From: Candidatus Rifleibacteriota bacterium | Lineage (GTDB): Bacteria; Muiribacteriota; Ozemobacteria; Ozemobacterales; Ozemobacteraceae | Assembly: GCA_015232575.1 (NCBI GenBank) | Contig: JADFZL010000010.1 | Coordinates: forward strand, 62,001-126,000 | Length of the DNA: 64,000 nucleotides | Direction of reading: 5' to 3' | Shown: piece after piece, positions 8,910 to 16,890 of the stretch | Position numbering within the stretch: position 1 is the stretch's first letter | Layout of the letters: every line of letters starts with the position of its first letter | The notes under the pieces: model-generated | The model's input: only the letters and a program-made list of their open reading frames with translations | What the model was told of the DNA's origin: nothing | The model's database searches: none | Made by a program: the position numbers and the translations under genes

Positions 8910-9026
8910 TTAAGATTCCTCATTGCCAAGATATGTATCAACTATTGCCGGAAAAAAAACAAGAAAGATGTAATAATGAAGTGCCATTAACAACCCGAAA
9001 CTATAGCCAAGGACTCTATAAAACAT
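8910..9026 (-). CDS. Small single-span membrane protein upstream of the cyclase
   Basis: An unlisted 38-codon ORF starts with ATG at 9026, with GAGG 8 bases upstream, and stops 6 bases before the cyclase start. The peptide begins MFYRVLGYSFGLLMALHYY. It contains one long hydrophobic stretch (about residues 5-28) and a short charged C-terminus ending LGNEES. The spacing, strand and ribosome-binding site argue for a real leader gene co-transcribed with the cyclase. It could be a membrane partner of the cyclase or act through translational coupling. No homologue is recognised and length alone makes this tentative. Confidence 0.55.
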   Translation of the reverse strand: MFYRVLGYSFGLLMALHYYIFLVFFPAIVDTYLGNEES

Positions 9027-9172
9027 ATATTAAACCTCGTTTCTGACAATCTCTAAAGCTACACCAGTTTACATTATTAGGGTAATACAGCTTTTTGATG
9101 TATATAGTTTTATTCTGCTGACAACGAACTACGTATTCTCTCATCAAGCGATGGCTCTACCCGATTAGATTC

Positions 9173-10354
9173 TTATTTGTGTAAAACCTTTAACTTAACT
9201 CCAATCTGTGTGAAGAATTGAACAGGTCTGGGTGGTTCACCGAAAATATCCTGAATGTAAGCTGTAACAATGTTTACCTCTTCAAATGTAAGCATGTACA
9301 AGTACGTTCCGTCGTCAAAACGGTAAATCTTTTCTGGAATACCTTCGCTGGAAGCAAAAACGAATTCCTTCTGGTTTGCGCCTTTTCCAAGAATTGCACT
9401 GAAGACTTCGAATCGACCATTTGGAACGTTTGTCTGTTCATTCATTGCTCTGAAAGTATATGCTGTTTCTTCAAGGTCTTTGGAAAGAGTTTCAGCATTG
9501 TTGAAAGTATGCTGAAATTCAAGAACGACCGGTGATGCCTGAGGAACAACTTCCGGAAGTGCCTCACGCGGTCTTTTAATTTCCATGTAGGTATTTCTTT
9601 TTTCAGTAAAGAAAGTCAATTTATCTTCAGCATCCCGTGCTACTTTTGATTTTGGATAAATTATCAGAATCTGTTTCAATGTTTCCATTGACTTCTCTGT
9701 TTCACCTTTTAATTCCAGTAATGACGAGAGTTTTAATAGCCTTTCCGGTTCCTTGTCTTTCGATTCGGAAAGATATGTTAAATAATTTATTGCGTCATCA
9801 ATAAGTCCTGACTCATCTTTCTGCATAAGAGAGGGCTCCAGTCTTATGCTTTCAAGGTAATCATCAATGCAATTCCTGATATCGCGCATTTTGTATGAAT
9901 GCATTGCTTTTTTGAAGAGTCTTGTTGCTTCTTCATGTTGAGCAAGTTCTGGCAGATGCTTCAATTTGTACAGAGCGCGCTCAGAGAGCTCCTGCGGAAG
10001 GTCATTCTTAACCGCAAGTTTGTAATGATATTCGGCAAATTCATAGCGCTTAACTGCTTCGAGACACTCAGCAAGTCTGAAGTGAATCTTTCCTCTTAAA
10101 GTCTGGTTGGGAGCTATTACAATTGATTCGTAATAAAAAATAAGTGCTTCTCGATAATTATTGGCAGAAAAAAGTTCTTCAGCACGTTTAAGTGAATCTG
10201 TAAATTTATAAGGCGAGGTTAATGGTGGTAAAGGAAGAGGATCAAGCTTAACGGCTGCAAAAGACGGAAAAGCAGTCTGTGAAAAGAATGCTGAAAGAAA
10301 GGTCATGAGAAGAAATTCGGAAATGCAAAACGGTTTCTGAGAGCGAATCTCCAT
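9173..10354 (-). CDS. Exported tetratricopeptide-repeat protein
   Basis: The 393-residue product has an N-terminal hydrophobic segment consistent with a signal peptide (to about residue 34, ending FPSFAAV). At least four TPR-like helical pairs follow between residues 50 and 250, for example RAEELFSANNYREALIFYYE and IHFRLAECLEAVKRYEFAEY. The last 120 residues are a different, beta-containing domain that is not recognised. TPR modules mediate protein contacts, often in envelope assembly complexes. It is upstream of the cyclase pair on the same strand but separated by about 145 bases. GGAG is 12 bases before the ATG. Confidence 0.75.
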   Translation of the reverse strand: MEIRSQKPFCISEFLLMTFLSAFFSQTAFPSFAAVKLDPLPLPPLTSPYKFTDSLKRAEELFSANNYREALIFYYESIVIAPNQTLRGKIHFRLAECLEAVKRYEFAEYHYKLAVKNDLPQELSERALYKLKHLPELAQHEEATRLFKKAMHSYKMRDIRNCIDDYLESIRLEPSLMQKDESGLIDDAINYLTYLSESKDKEPERLLKLSSLLELKGETEKSMETLKQILIIYPKSKVARDAEDKLTFFTEKRNTYMEIKRPREALPEVVPQASPVVLEFQHTFNNAETLSKDLEETAYTFRAMNEQTNVPNGRFEVFSAILGKGANQKEFVFASSEGIPEKIYRFDDGTYLYMLTFEEVNIVTAYIQDIFGEPPRPVQFFTQIGVKLKVLHK

Positions 10355-10520
10355 AAATATACAAACTCCACTTGAATGCGCACATTAAATAATAATCTTT
10401 TACGTCATTTTAACTTGCGATTATTGTGCAGATTCAGTTTTTCTCATAAATAAATATTTCTTAAATACTAAGTACCGCAAATCTTATGAAGGAGTTATTT
10501 AAGCTCCAGAATTTCAATTA

Positions 10521-10594
10521 TGCCATTTCGACTGAAGGGAGAAGTCTCGCATTTATCAGATCTATCACATCTATCACATTCCTTCGAGATGACA
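10521..10594. repeat. Palindromic interspersed element, copy 2
   Basis: Starts TGCCATTTCGACTGAAGGGAG and ends CCTTCGAGATGACA, so it is in the reverse orientation to copy 1. An internal CTATCACAT is tandemly duplicated. The right flank to about 10620 holds AAAGTTAACACGCAAATT, the complement of the flank at 42.95 kb. It occupies the roughly 320-base gap between the TPR gene and the 407-residue ORF; nothing else is evident there. Confidence 0.75.
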
Positions 10595-10676
10595 GTTTAA
10601 TCTTAAAGTTAACACGCAAATTAGACCCTTTATATAAGTTTTAGTGTGCAAACTTCAAACAAAAGTAATACTATGC

Positions 10677-11900
10677 TTACATGAATGGACTGCTTTCGCC
10701 TGTGAGAATTCTATCAAGGAATTGAGTGTTTTTTAAGTTCGGAACACTTTCAATTATCAGGCAAAGATCTTTTGAATTGCGCAAATCAGATTTTAATAAT
10801 TTCAAAAAAGGAACCAGATTAATATCACCATTTTGAAATAGTCCATGATTAAAGAATTCATTTTTTCTGGAATCTACGTATTTGAAATAGGAATTAAGCA
10901 GCAGTTTCACTGCAATAACGCGCTCAGCTTCATCACCTTTTGCCGCAGCTTTTGCATAATTCTGCACTTCGGGAAGGTAACTCTGGAAATTCCTTAAATA
11001 AGCATTTCTCCACTGACGGAATTTGTTAACTCCGGGTACAAGCTGTTGAAGTATGAGTGCAGAAATTTTATCTCTATTGACAGTATAAAATTCCTGAAAG
11101 TCCTGCCTTTCAATGAAAGCAGTGCCAATATTGTAAACCAGCTTACAACCTGTTTCATTATGCAGTTTTTTGAAGAAATCTGATGACAATCCGCCATTTT
11201 TTATACAAAGCTCGACATCTTTTCCATGAAGTCTTTTTTTAACAAAATTAAGCATTGATAAAAATTCATCTTCGGAATGATTGTCAAGGTATAATCCAGG
11301 CTCAGAAACCGGAACAATCAATCTTTTAACTTTCGATTCAATTGCCAGATCAATAATAGGTAAAATATCATTTTGTGAGAGCTTATACCACAGTATTCCG
11401 CCCGGAGCGGCTTTAACCAGTTCAATCAATTCTGAATCGGAAAAATCAGCGGGAGGTTTCTGAAGTATGGTACCCTGTACTGACGATGGAATAGCGTTGA
11501 GTGTGCTGAAAAAACAGGACACTCTTTCCCGGACAACTTCAGGTTCCTTTTTAATTCTTGAAGTGCCATCAGGGCGCAACGAACCCGGGTTCGGCGGAGC
11601 ATGCTGCTCCTGGTTCGGCGGTGGCGGTGGTGAATCGACTACAAGATGAAAAAACTCAGGCAGTGTGATATTCGTTTCTATTTCAAGCCCTGCGGCCTTT
11701 TCGAGCGTTGTTTTGACTTCCTGGTAATAACTTCTCAGTCCAGGGTCATTTACTCTCAGGTCCAGGGAATGGAAGTTTCCACGCCATTTAGAAAGAGAGC
11801 CGTTCCTGCTGATTGAAATAGCTGGAGACAGGGGGTCGAAACCGCCGCAAACAGCTTGTTCAACATAACCGTAAAATATCTTTCCGTAACTTTTTTCCAT
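10677..11900 (-). CDS. Unrecognised 407-residue cytoplasmic protein, possibly TIM-barrel-like
   Basis: Not assigned to a family. Residues 1-85 form a separate N-terminal segment. A proline-rich linker with five consecutive prolines (SPPPPPNQEQHAPPNPG) at about 88-106 joins it to the rest. From about residue 125 the pattern of buried strands followed by helices (RLIVPVSEPGLYL, DVELCIKNGGLSSDF, CKLVYNIGTAFIE, LCLIIESVPN) suggests a (beta/alpha)8 fold of the sugar-phosphate isomerase/AP-endonuclease-2 type. This is inference from strand spacing; conserved metal ligands were not identified. There is no signal peptide and no clear ribosome-binding site. It is divergent from the small gene at 12026. 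Confidence 0.6.
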   Translation of the reverse strand: MEKSYGKIFYGYVEQAVCGGFDPLSPAISISRNGSLSKWRGNFHSLDLRVNDPGLRSYYQEVKTTLEKAAGLEIETNITLPEFFHLVVDSPPPPPNQEQHAPPNPGSLRPDGTSRIKKEPEVVRERVSCFFSTLNAIPSSVQGTILQKPPADFSDSELIELVKAAPGGILWYKLSQNDILPIIDLAIESKVKRLIVPVSEPGLYLDNHSEDEFLSMLNFVKKRLHGKDVELCIKNGGLSSDFFKKLHNETGCKLVYNIGTAFIERQDFQEFYTVNRDKISALILQQLVPGVNKFRQWRNAYLRNFQSYLPEVQNYAKAAAKGDEAERVIAVKLLLNSYFKYVDSRKNEFFNHGLFQNGDINLVPFLKLLKSDLRNSKDLCLIIESVPNLKNTQFLDRILTGESSPFM

Positions 11901-12025
11901 AAAAATAATTCTATCACAATTTGCAGAAATTATCGCTAATTATTATGAAGAATTTTTCCGATATATTTCCTGAGGCCGGAAAAAATATATAAAAAACAAA
12001 AACTTCGGCAGGAGGTAGACAAAAC

Positions 12026-12199
12026 ATGAAGTTGGACAGAAGCGAAGCTTTTTACATTCTGAGCAATCTTGACACTTTCATCAACAGGTTTGAAACGGCA
12101 ACCCACAAAAAGGTTACACCAGGTGCCCTGCAGATTATTCATGAAGTGTTATCCAGCTCATCTTTTCCACAGGGGTCCTATTCGGAAAATCTGCACTGA
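12026..12199 (+). CDS. Small 57-residue protein with a strong ribosome-binding site
   Basis: AGGAGG at 12010-12015 lies 10 bases before an ATG that opens 57 codons, starting MKLDRSEAFYILSNLDTF. The protein is mixed-charge, probably helical and without a membrane segment; the C-terminus is serine-rich. Its last 22 bases overlap the 3' end of rfbC on the other strand, a convergent arrangement. A hairpin-like TTTTTCCG/CGGAAAAA pair lies upstream at about 11953-11984. The function is unknown. The Shine-Dalgarno match, not homology, is the reason to call it. Confidence 0.6.
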   Translation: MKLDRSEAFYILSNLDTFINRFETATHKKVTPGALQIIHEVLSSSSFPQGSYSENLH

Positions 12200-12726
12200 G
12201 AAAATGGTTTTCCTTCAAGATCTTTTTTTGAGAGAAGTGGCATACTCCCATCAGGAATTGGCCAATTGATGGCAATCTGCTCATCATTCCAGATTATACA
12301 TCGTTCGTATTGAGGCGTGTAATAGTCGGTGCATTTATAAACGAACTCTGCGTAATCTGAGGTTACGTAAAAACCGTGTGCGAAACCCGGTGGCACCCAG
12401 AACATTTTTTTATTCTCTGCCGAAAGGGTTTCGCCGTGCCACTTTCCAAATGTCGCGCTTTCGGGTCTTATATCAACCGCGACGTCAAACACTTCTCCGG
12501 ATATCACCCTGACGAGCTTTCCCTGAGAATTTCTGCTCTGAAAATGTAAACCCCTGAGAGTTCCTTTCTCAGAACGGCTATGGTTATCCTGAACAAAGTC
12601 CGCTTTAATGCCGGCTTCTTCAAACTTGCGTTTATGCCATGTTTCCATAAAGAAACCGCGCCTGTCAGAAAAAACATCAGGTTCTATTAGAAAACATCCA
12701 TTTAACGGTGAATGAATTAGCTTCAT
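12178..12726 (-). CDS. rfbC: dTDP-4-dehydrorhamnose 3,5-epimerase
   Basis: A cupin-fold epimerase (RmlC/RfbC) that converts dTDP-4-keto-6-deoxyglucose to dTDP-4-keto-L-rhamnose for O-antigen or other glycans. Family motifs run in order: FVQDNHSRSEKGTLRGLHFQ with the catalytic histidine, VFDVAVDIRPESATFGKWHG, FWVPPGFAHGFYVTSDYAEF and YKCTDYYTPQYERCIIWND. At about 182 residues it has the normal length. Two ATGs lie six bases apart (12732 and 12726). AGGA is better spaced for 12726, which also gives the typical MKLIHSPL start. The other rhamnose genes (rfbA, B, D) are not in this window. Confidence 0.93.
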   Translation of the reverse strand: MKLIHSPLNGCFLIEPDVFSDRRGFFMETWHKRKFEEAGIKADFVQDNHSRSEKGTLRGLHFQSRNSQGKLVRVISGEVFDVAVDIRPESATFGKWHGETLSAENKKMFWVPPGFAHGFYVTSDYAEFVYKCTDYYTPQYERCIIWNDEQIAINWPIPDGSMPLLSKKDLEGKPFSQCRFSE

Positions 12727-12813
12727 CTTCATTTTCCTGTTTGATTAAGAAATTTCGTTTCGGGACATCAGAACATCATTCTGACTCGTTTTAGTCAAAG
12801 ATGCGTCCAAGCG

Positions 12814-13770
12814 TCACTCCATCATTTCCTCTTCGATTTCATCCGAAATAGTAATTTCTGATTCTGCTGAAGATTGAATGTTACCTTCAGATAACGTCTG
12901 CTCCTGGAAATAAGTTCTAATTTCATTCAGCTGCTCAGCAGAAAATTCTTCTGAATCATTGTCTTTCCAGAAATTATCTTCCGGAAAAAGTGGTATGTCT
13001 GATGGATTTGAATCCCAACATTTTTCAATCAGAAGAAGAATATTTTCAGTATTCCTGGAAAAAGTGGTTTCTGAAGAATCATTTCTTTCTGTTGTGGCCT
13101 CAGATGACAAATAATTCGAAAATCTCAGATTCAGATGATATCTTTCGCCAGTCTCAGAAAGCAGAAGGTTCTTTCTAAGCGATGTCTGTAATTCAGTTGG
13201 ATACTCTGCAAACTTGCTTTTAGATAAACCATTTTTCAATTCGTCCAGAATTTGTGCAAGTTCATCAGCCTTTATTCTGCATTCATCGGTAATTCGTTGC
13301 AGGACATTTTCGGGCGTGACATGCACGAGGAAAGGTCCCAGCATAAGCCATAGACCGGGAAATGAACCGAAGTCCCAATATTTGAAAACAGGCGATTTTC
13401 TGAAAAACAATCGGCATCCATAAAGGCCTTCAATTTTCTTATCGGATATAATTGAAAACAAATCTTCGCAGACAGTACTGTCATTTGCAACAATTTTTTC
13501 AATAACACTTCTTCTCTGATTATGATTGATGTAGCTCTTAACTTCATTGTATACGCTTAACAGGGCTTCATACACTTCTGAATAAGAGGTTTCACTGCAA
13601 TTTGCAAGAAAATCAAGGAATCCAAGAATACGTTGCGGATTAGAGCCTGCTTTTTTTGCACCTGAAGCAAACTTTTTATGGGAAACAGCCAGAATAGAGT
13701 ATTTATGATCATGCCAGAGATTTTCATAAGCACCGCGATGATGCATCTTTATAGATATTCCAGAATTCAT
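12814..13770 (-). CDS. Unrecognised 318-residue protein with acidic tail
   Basis: AAGGA lies 8 bases before the ATG. Residues 17-40 (ENLWHDHKYSILAVSHKKFA) recall the N-terminal HHKY-like region of DUF1722/YbgA proteins. The rest is not convincing, so no family is claimed. The middle is helical and rich in charged residues. The final 60 residues are low-complexity and acidic, ending EIEEEMME. There is no signal peptide or membrane segment. It is same-strand with the MFS transporter upstream (about 58 bases apart), so the two may be co-transcribed. Confidence 0.6.
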   Translation of the reverse strand: MNSGISIKMHHRGAYENLWHDHKYSILAVSHKKFASGAKKAGSNPQRILGFLDFLANCSETSYSEVYEALLSVYNEVKSYINHNQRRSVIEKIVANDSTVCEDLFSIISDKKIEGLYGCRLFFRKSPVFKYWDFGSFPGLWLMLGPFLVHVTPENVLQRITDECRIKADELAQILDELKNGLSKSKFAEYPTELQTSLRKNLLLSETGERYHLNLRFSNYLSSEATTERNDSSETTFSRNTENILLLIEKCWDSNPSDIPLFPEDNFWKDNDSEEFSAEQLNEIRTYFQEQTLSEGNIQSSAESEITISDEIEEEMME

Positions 13771-13828
13771 TATTCTTGTCCTTTACAGTATGCAACCTGT
13801 CTGCTCAATAATTCGGGGCATGTGAGGG

Positions 13829-15160
13829 TCAGCTGGCATGGTGTTTTGTGTGTTTATGCTCAGGTTCTCTGACAAACATTGTTAGTACAGCTGCTATTGC
13901 GAGACAAACTCCGCCAAACATTACCGCATTCAGCGGATTATTATTCAGCAGATTCTTGAGAACCCATCCAAATGTAAGAGCCTGAATGATTTCCGGGATA
14001 ACAATGAAAAAGTTGAAAATTCCCATGTACACTCCGGTTTTTTCTGCTGGAAGAACTGATGAAAGCATGGCGTAAGGCATTGATAAAATAGACGCCCACG
14101 CTACACCGACTCCGACCATTGTAAATGGTAACAGCCGGTAATCAGATATCAATGAAGTTGATAGTAGTCCGGCAGCACCAGCAAAAAGGCAGGCAGAGTG
14201 AACCTTTTTTCTTCCAAATTTAATTGCGTAACCGGGAAGAAAAAAAGCTACAAGAAAACAAACGATTGAATATATTGCAAAACAGAAATTTCCCCACTCA
14301 ATTCCTTCGGTATATCTTGAAGAAAGTGCATTTGTTGCCCCAAAGACCTGTCTTGCTGTCATCGGGACAAAATACAGCCACATGCAGAAAAGCCCAAGCC
14401 ATGTAAAGATTTGTACAAAAGCAAGATCTTTCATAGTCTGAGGCATTTTGAAAAGAGAGGTTATTATTTCAGATGCTCCAGTTTTAACTTCCGAAATGAA
14501 ATGGCCGGGAACTTTCTTTTTATGGGTAAATTCAGAAATATTTTCAGGTGGATACTCGTTTGTGGTAAAACATGTATATAATACTGCAATGAAAAAGCAA
14601 ACCGCACCAATCTGAAATGAATACTGAACAGTAAGCGGTATTCCGTTTGGAGTATCACCGATCAGATTAAATTTCCTGAATATCAGCGGCAAAGTTCCGG
14701 CCAGTGTGGCACCTATTCCAATGAAAAAACTCTGCATTACGAAGCCGAGATTTCGTTGCTCGTCATTCAGCTTGTCAGCAACAAAAGCCCTGAATGGTTC
14801 CATGCTGATGTTAATGCTTGCGTCCAGAATCCAGAGTAAGCCGGCAGCCATCCAGAGAGAACTTGACAGGGGCATAAAATATAACGCACATGATGCAAAC
14901 AATGCTCCAATGAAAAAATATGGACGTCTTCTTCCAAATCTGTTCCATGTATGATCACTCATATATCCGATAATTGGTTGAACCAGAAGACCTGTCAGGG
15001 GTGCGGCAAGCCATAGCATAGGTATCTGGTCCGGGCTTGCACCTAATTTTTCGTAAATGGAACTCATGTTTCCCAGTTGGAGTCCCCATCCGAATTGAAT
15101 TCCCAGAAAACCGAAACTCATGTTCCAGATTTGCCAGAACGAAAGCTTTGCTTTTTTCAT
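13829..15160 (-). CDS. SLC45/GPH-type MFS sugar transporter
   Basis: A 443-residue polytopic transporter with about twelve hydrophobic segments. The loop between segments 2 and 3 carries DHTWNRFGRRRPYFFIG, the RxGRRRP signature of sucrose/maltose-type symporters of the SLC45 and glycoside-pentoside-hexuronide groups. Such proteins import disaccharides or glycosides with protons or sodium. The frame is open for 84 more codons upstream, but that extension is low-complexity and lacks a ribosome-binding site. The ATG at 15160 starts the canonical MKKAKLSFWQIWNMSFGFLG, so it is preferred. GGAG lies 12 bases upstream. The sugar cannot be named from sequence. Confidence 0.87.
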   Translation of the reverse strand: MKKAKLSFWQIWNMSFGFLGIQFGWGLQLGNMSSIYEKLGASPDQIPMLWLAAPLTGLLVQPIIGYMSDHTWNRFGRRRPYFFIGALFASCALYFMPLSSSLWMAAGLLWILDASINISMEPFRAFVADKLNDEQRNLGFVMQSFFIGIGATLAGTLPLIFRKFNLIGDTPNGIPLTVQYSFQIGAVCFFIAVLYTCFTTNEYPPENISEFTHKKKVPGHFISEVKTGASEIITSLFKMPQTMKDLAFVQIFTWLGLFCMWLYFVPMTARQVFGATNALSSRYTEGIEWGNFCFAIYSIVCFLVAFFLPGYAIKFGRKKVHSACLFAGAAGLLSTSLISDYRLLPFTMVGVGVAWASILSMPYAMLSSVLPAEKTGVYMGIFNFFIVIPEIIQALTFGWVLKNLLNNNPLNAVMFGGVCLAIAAVLTMFVREPEHKHTKHHAS

Positions 15161-15426
15161 ATTGTTAAGAATCTCCAGGTTAGAATTTAGAAGGAAAGTT
15201 GAAACATCAAGGTTTGTCAGGATAAACAGAAAAAATTGTAGTGAGTGAAGAAGGTGCAGTATTATACTATATTCCTGGAGAAAATAATATCCAAAAAAAT
15301 CACAAATCAGCACTTTTGACATTCCTGATAAGACTATGGTACCATTGATGCCCGAAAGCAGTATTTTGTGATTTCTCAATTTTATAAGATTGAACAGGGA
15401 ATACAAATTCATTAAAGGTGGAAATT

Positions 15427-16890
15427 ATGTTTAAGAAGTATTTTTTTCTGTCAGCAATTGTTTTATTTCTCATTTTTTCGGCATCTGATTTTATTTTTGC
15501 GCAGCAACTTCTTCCGCACGAATCAGAAACAACTAAAGTCCAGCCAGAACAATTAAAGACAGACTTGATTACTCCGCTGAATGATAACCCTGTACCTATT
15601 GATAAAGCGCTTGAGAAAAAGTTCTTTTTCGTTAAAAAGCCTGTTAAAGGCGTGATTCTTCTGATTACTGACGGCATGAATTCTGGTTCAATAAAATTTG
15701 CCAGAGAGCTGATTGTTGGACGGGAAGGGTTGCTGGAAATTGATAAGATGCCAGTTGTCGGACGAGTTATTGGAAATCCGGTTGATGGGCCAGTTCACGA
15801 TTCTGCCGCTGCTGGAACATGTCTTGCTACAGGCAGACAAACAAAAAACGATAGGATATCAGTTTCTCCGGAAAATGAAAAGTATCAGACTCTCTGGGAA
15901 ATGGCAAAAAAGATTGGTCTGAAAGTAGGTTTGATAACCACTGCCCGAATTACTCATGCAACTCCGGCTGTTTTTGCGGCTCATGTTGAAAATCGCGACA
16001 GTGAAGACGAAATCGCGGAACAGCTTGTCAGATCAGATTTCGATTTCATGATGGGTGGCGGTAAAAGGCATTTTGTCGCTTCAAAAAGAAAAGATGGAAA
16101 AGATCTTATTGGTGAGGCTGTTAAGGAAGGTTATGAAATTATTTCTGATCGGAAAGAAATGGTAAAAGTAACTTCGCAGGAGCGAAAAAAAATTCTTGGA
16201 TTATTTGCTGACTCGCATTTTGATCATTCCTACATGGAAAATAAAACTCAACCAGCTCTTTCTGAAATGACCGCTGCAGGTCTTAAATTTCTTGGAAGTG
16301 GAAAAGACAGATTTCTTCTTATGGTTGAGTCTTCTGCAATTGATGTTGCTTTGCATTATCATGATCCAGTGGAACTTTTGGCACAAATGCGAAATTTTAA
16401 CGAAACACTGGGCTTGCTAAGGGAGTTTGTAATACATAATTCTGATGTTCTTCTTGTTGTTGCTTCAGATCATGGCACCTCTGGAATTACGATTGGGGAA
16501 GTATTTGATCCTGAAAAATTCTTGAAGATTGCTACTTCTACAACTCGCATAGCTTATGAGTTTTTATCAAAACCTGACCAGCTTGGTGATTTCCTGAATA
16601 AAAATTTTGGCTCAGTGCTTCAGCTTGATCAGGAAAAGATTTTGAAAATGAAGCAATTGAAGGAACCAATGCATTTATCTGCTGCAATTGGAGATTTATT
16701 GTTTAAAAAGTTTGGAATTCTTTATTCCCCTTACGAGGAGATCTTTAATTCTCCCGTAACGGATGGACACACTGGCGAAGATTTGTTTATACACGCAATG
16801 GGTTTCCACCAGAACCTTTTTGGTGGTGTAATGAGAATACAGGAAATTCCATCAAGACTGGCAATTGCATTGGGGTGGAAGTTTCCATGA
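15427..16890 (+). CDS. Secreted alkaline phosphatase
   Basis: The product (487 aa) starts with a signal peptide (MFKKYFFLSAIVLFLIF, cleavage near IFAQQ) and belongs to the PhoA-type alkaline phosphatase family, which hydrolyses phosphomonoesters outside the inner membrane. Visible metal and catalytic elements are Asp82 in LITDGMN, Ser126 in DSAAAGTCLATG, VVASDHGTSG and DGHTGEDLFIHAMG. The nucleophile loop reads DSAAAGT rather than the common DSAASAT, but the serine is intact. A GTG at 15418 is in frame, but AAAGG spacing favours the ATG at 15427. The next gene starts within its stop codon (ATGA), so the two are coupled. Confidence 0.9.
   Translation: MFKKYFFLSAIVLFLIFSASDFIFAQQLLPHESETTKVQPEQLKTDLITPLNDNPVPIDKALEKKFFFVKKPVKGVILLITDGMNSGSIKFARELIVGREGLLEIDKMPVVGRVIGNPVDGPVHDSAAAGTCLATGRQTKNDRISVSPENEKYQTLWEMAKKIGLKVGLITTARITHATPAVFAAHVENRDSEDEIAEQLVRSDFDFMMGGGKRHFVASKRKDGKDLIGEAVKEGYEIISDRKEMVKVTSQERKKILGLFADSHFDHSYMENKTQPALSEMTAAGLKFLGSGKDRFLLMVESSAIDVALHYHDPVELLAQMRNFNETLGLLREFVIHNSDVLLVVASDHGTSGITIGEVFDPEKFLKIATSTTRIAYEFLSKPDQLGDFLNKNFGSVLQLDQEKILKMKQLKEPMHLSAAIGDLLFKKFGILYSPYEEIFNSPVTDGHTGEDLFIHAMGFHQNLFGGVMRIQEIPSRLAIALGWKFP

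Noticed and set aside
8819..9046. 75-codon plus-strand frame between the cyclase and TPR genes
   Set aside because: No ribosome-binding site; the opposite strand holds a better small ORF with one.
15161..15412. 84-codon N-terminal extension of the sugar transporter
   Set aside because: Low-complexity, no homology to transporter N-termini; the ATG at 15160 gives the canonical start.
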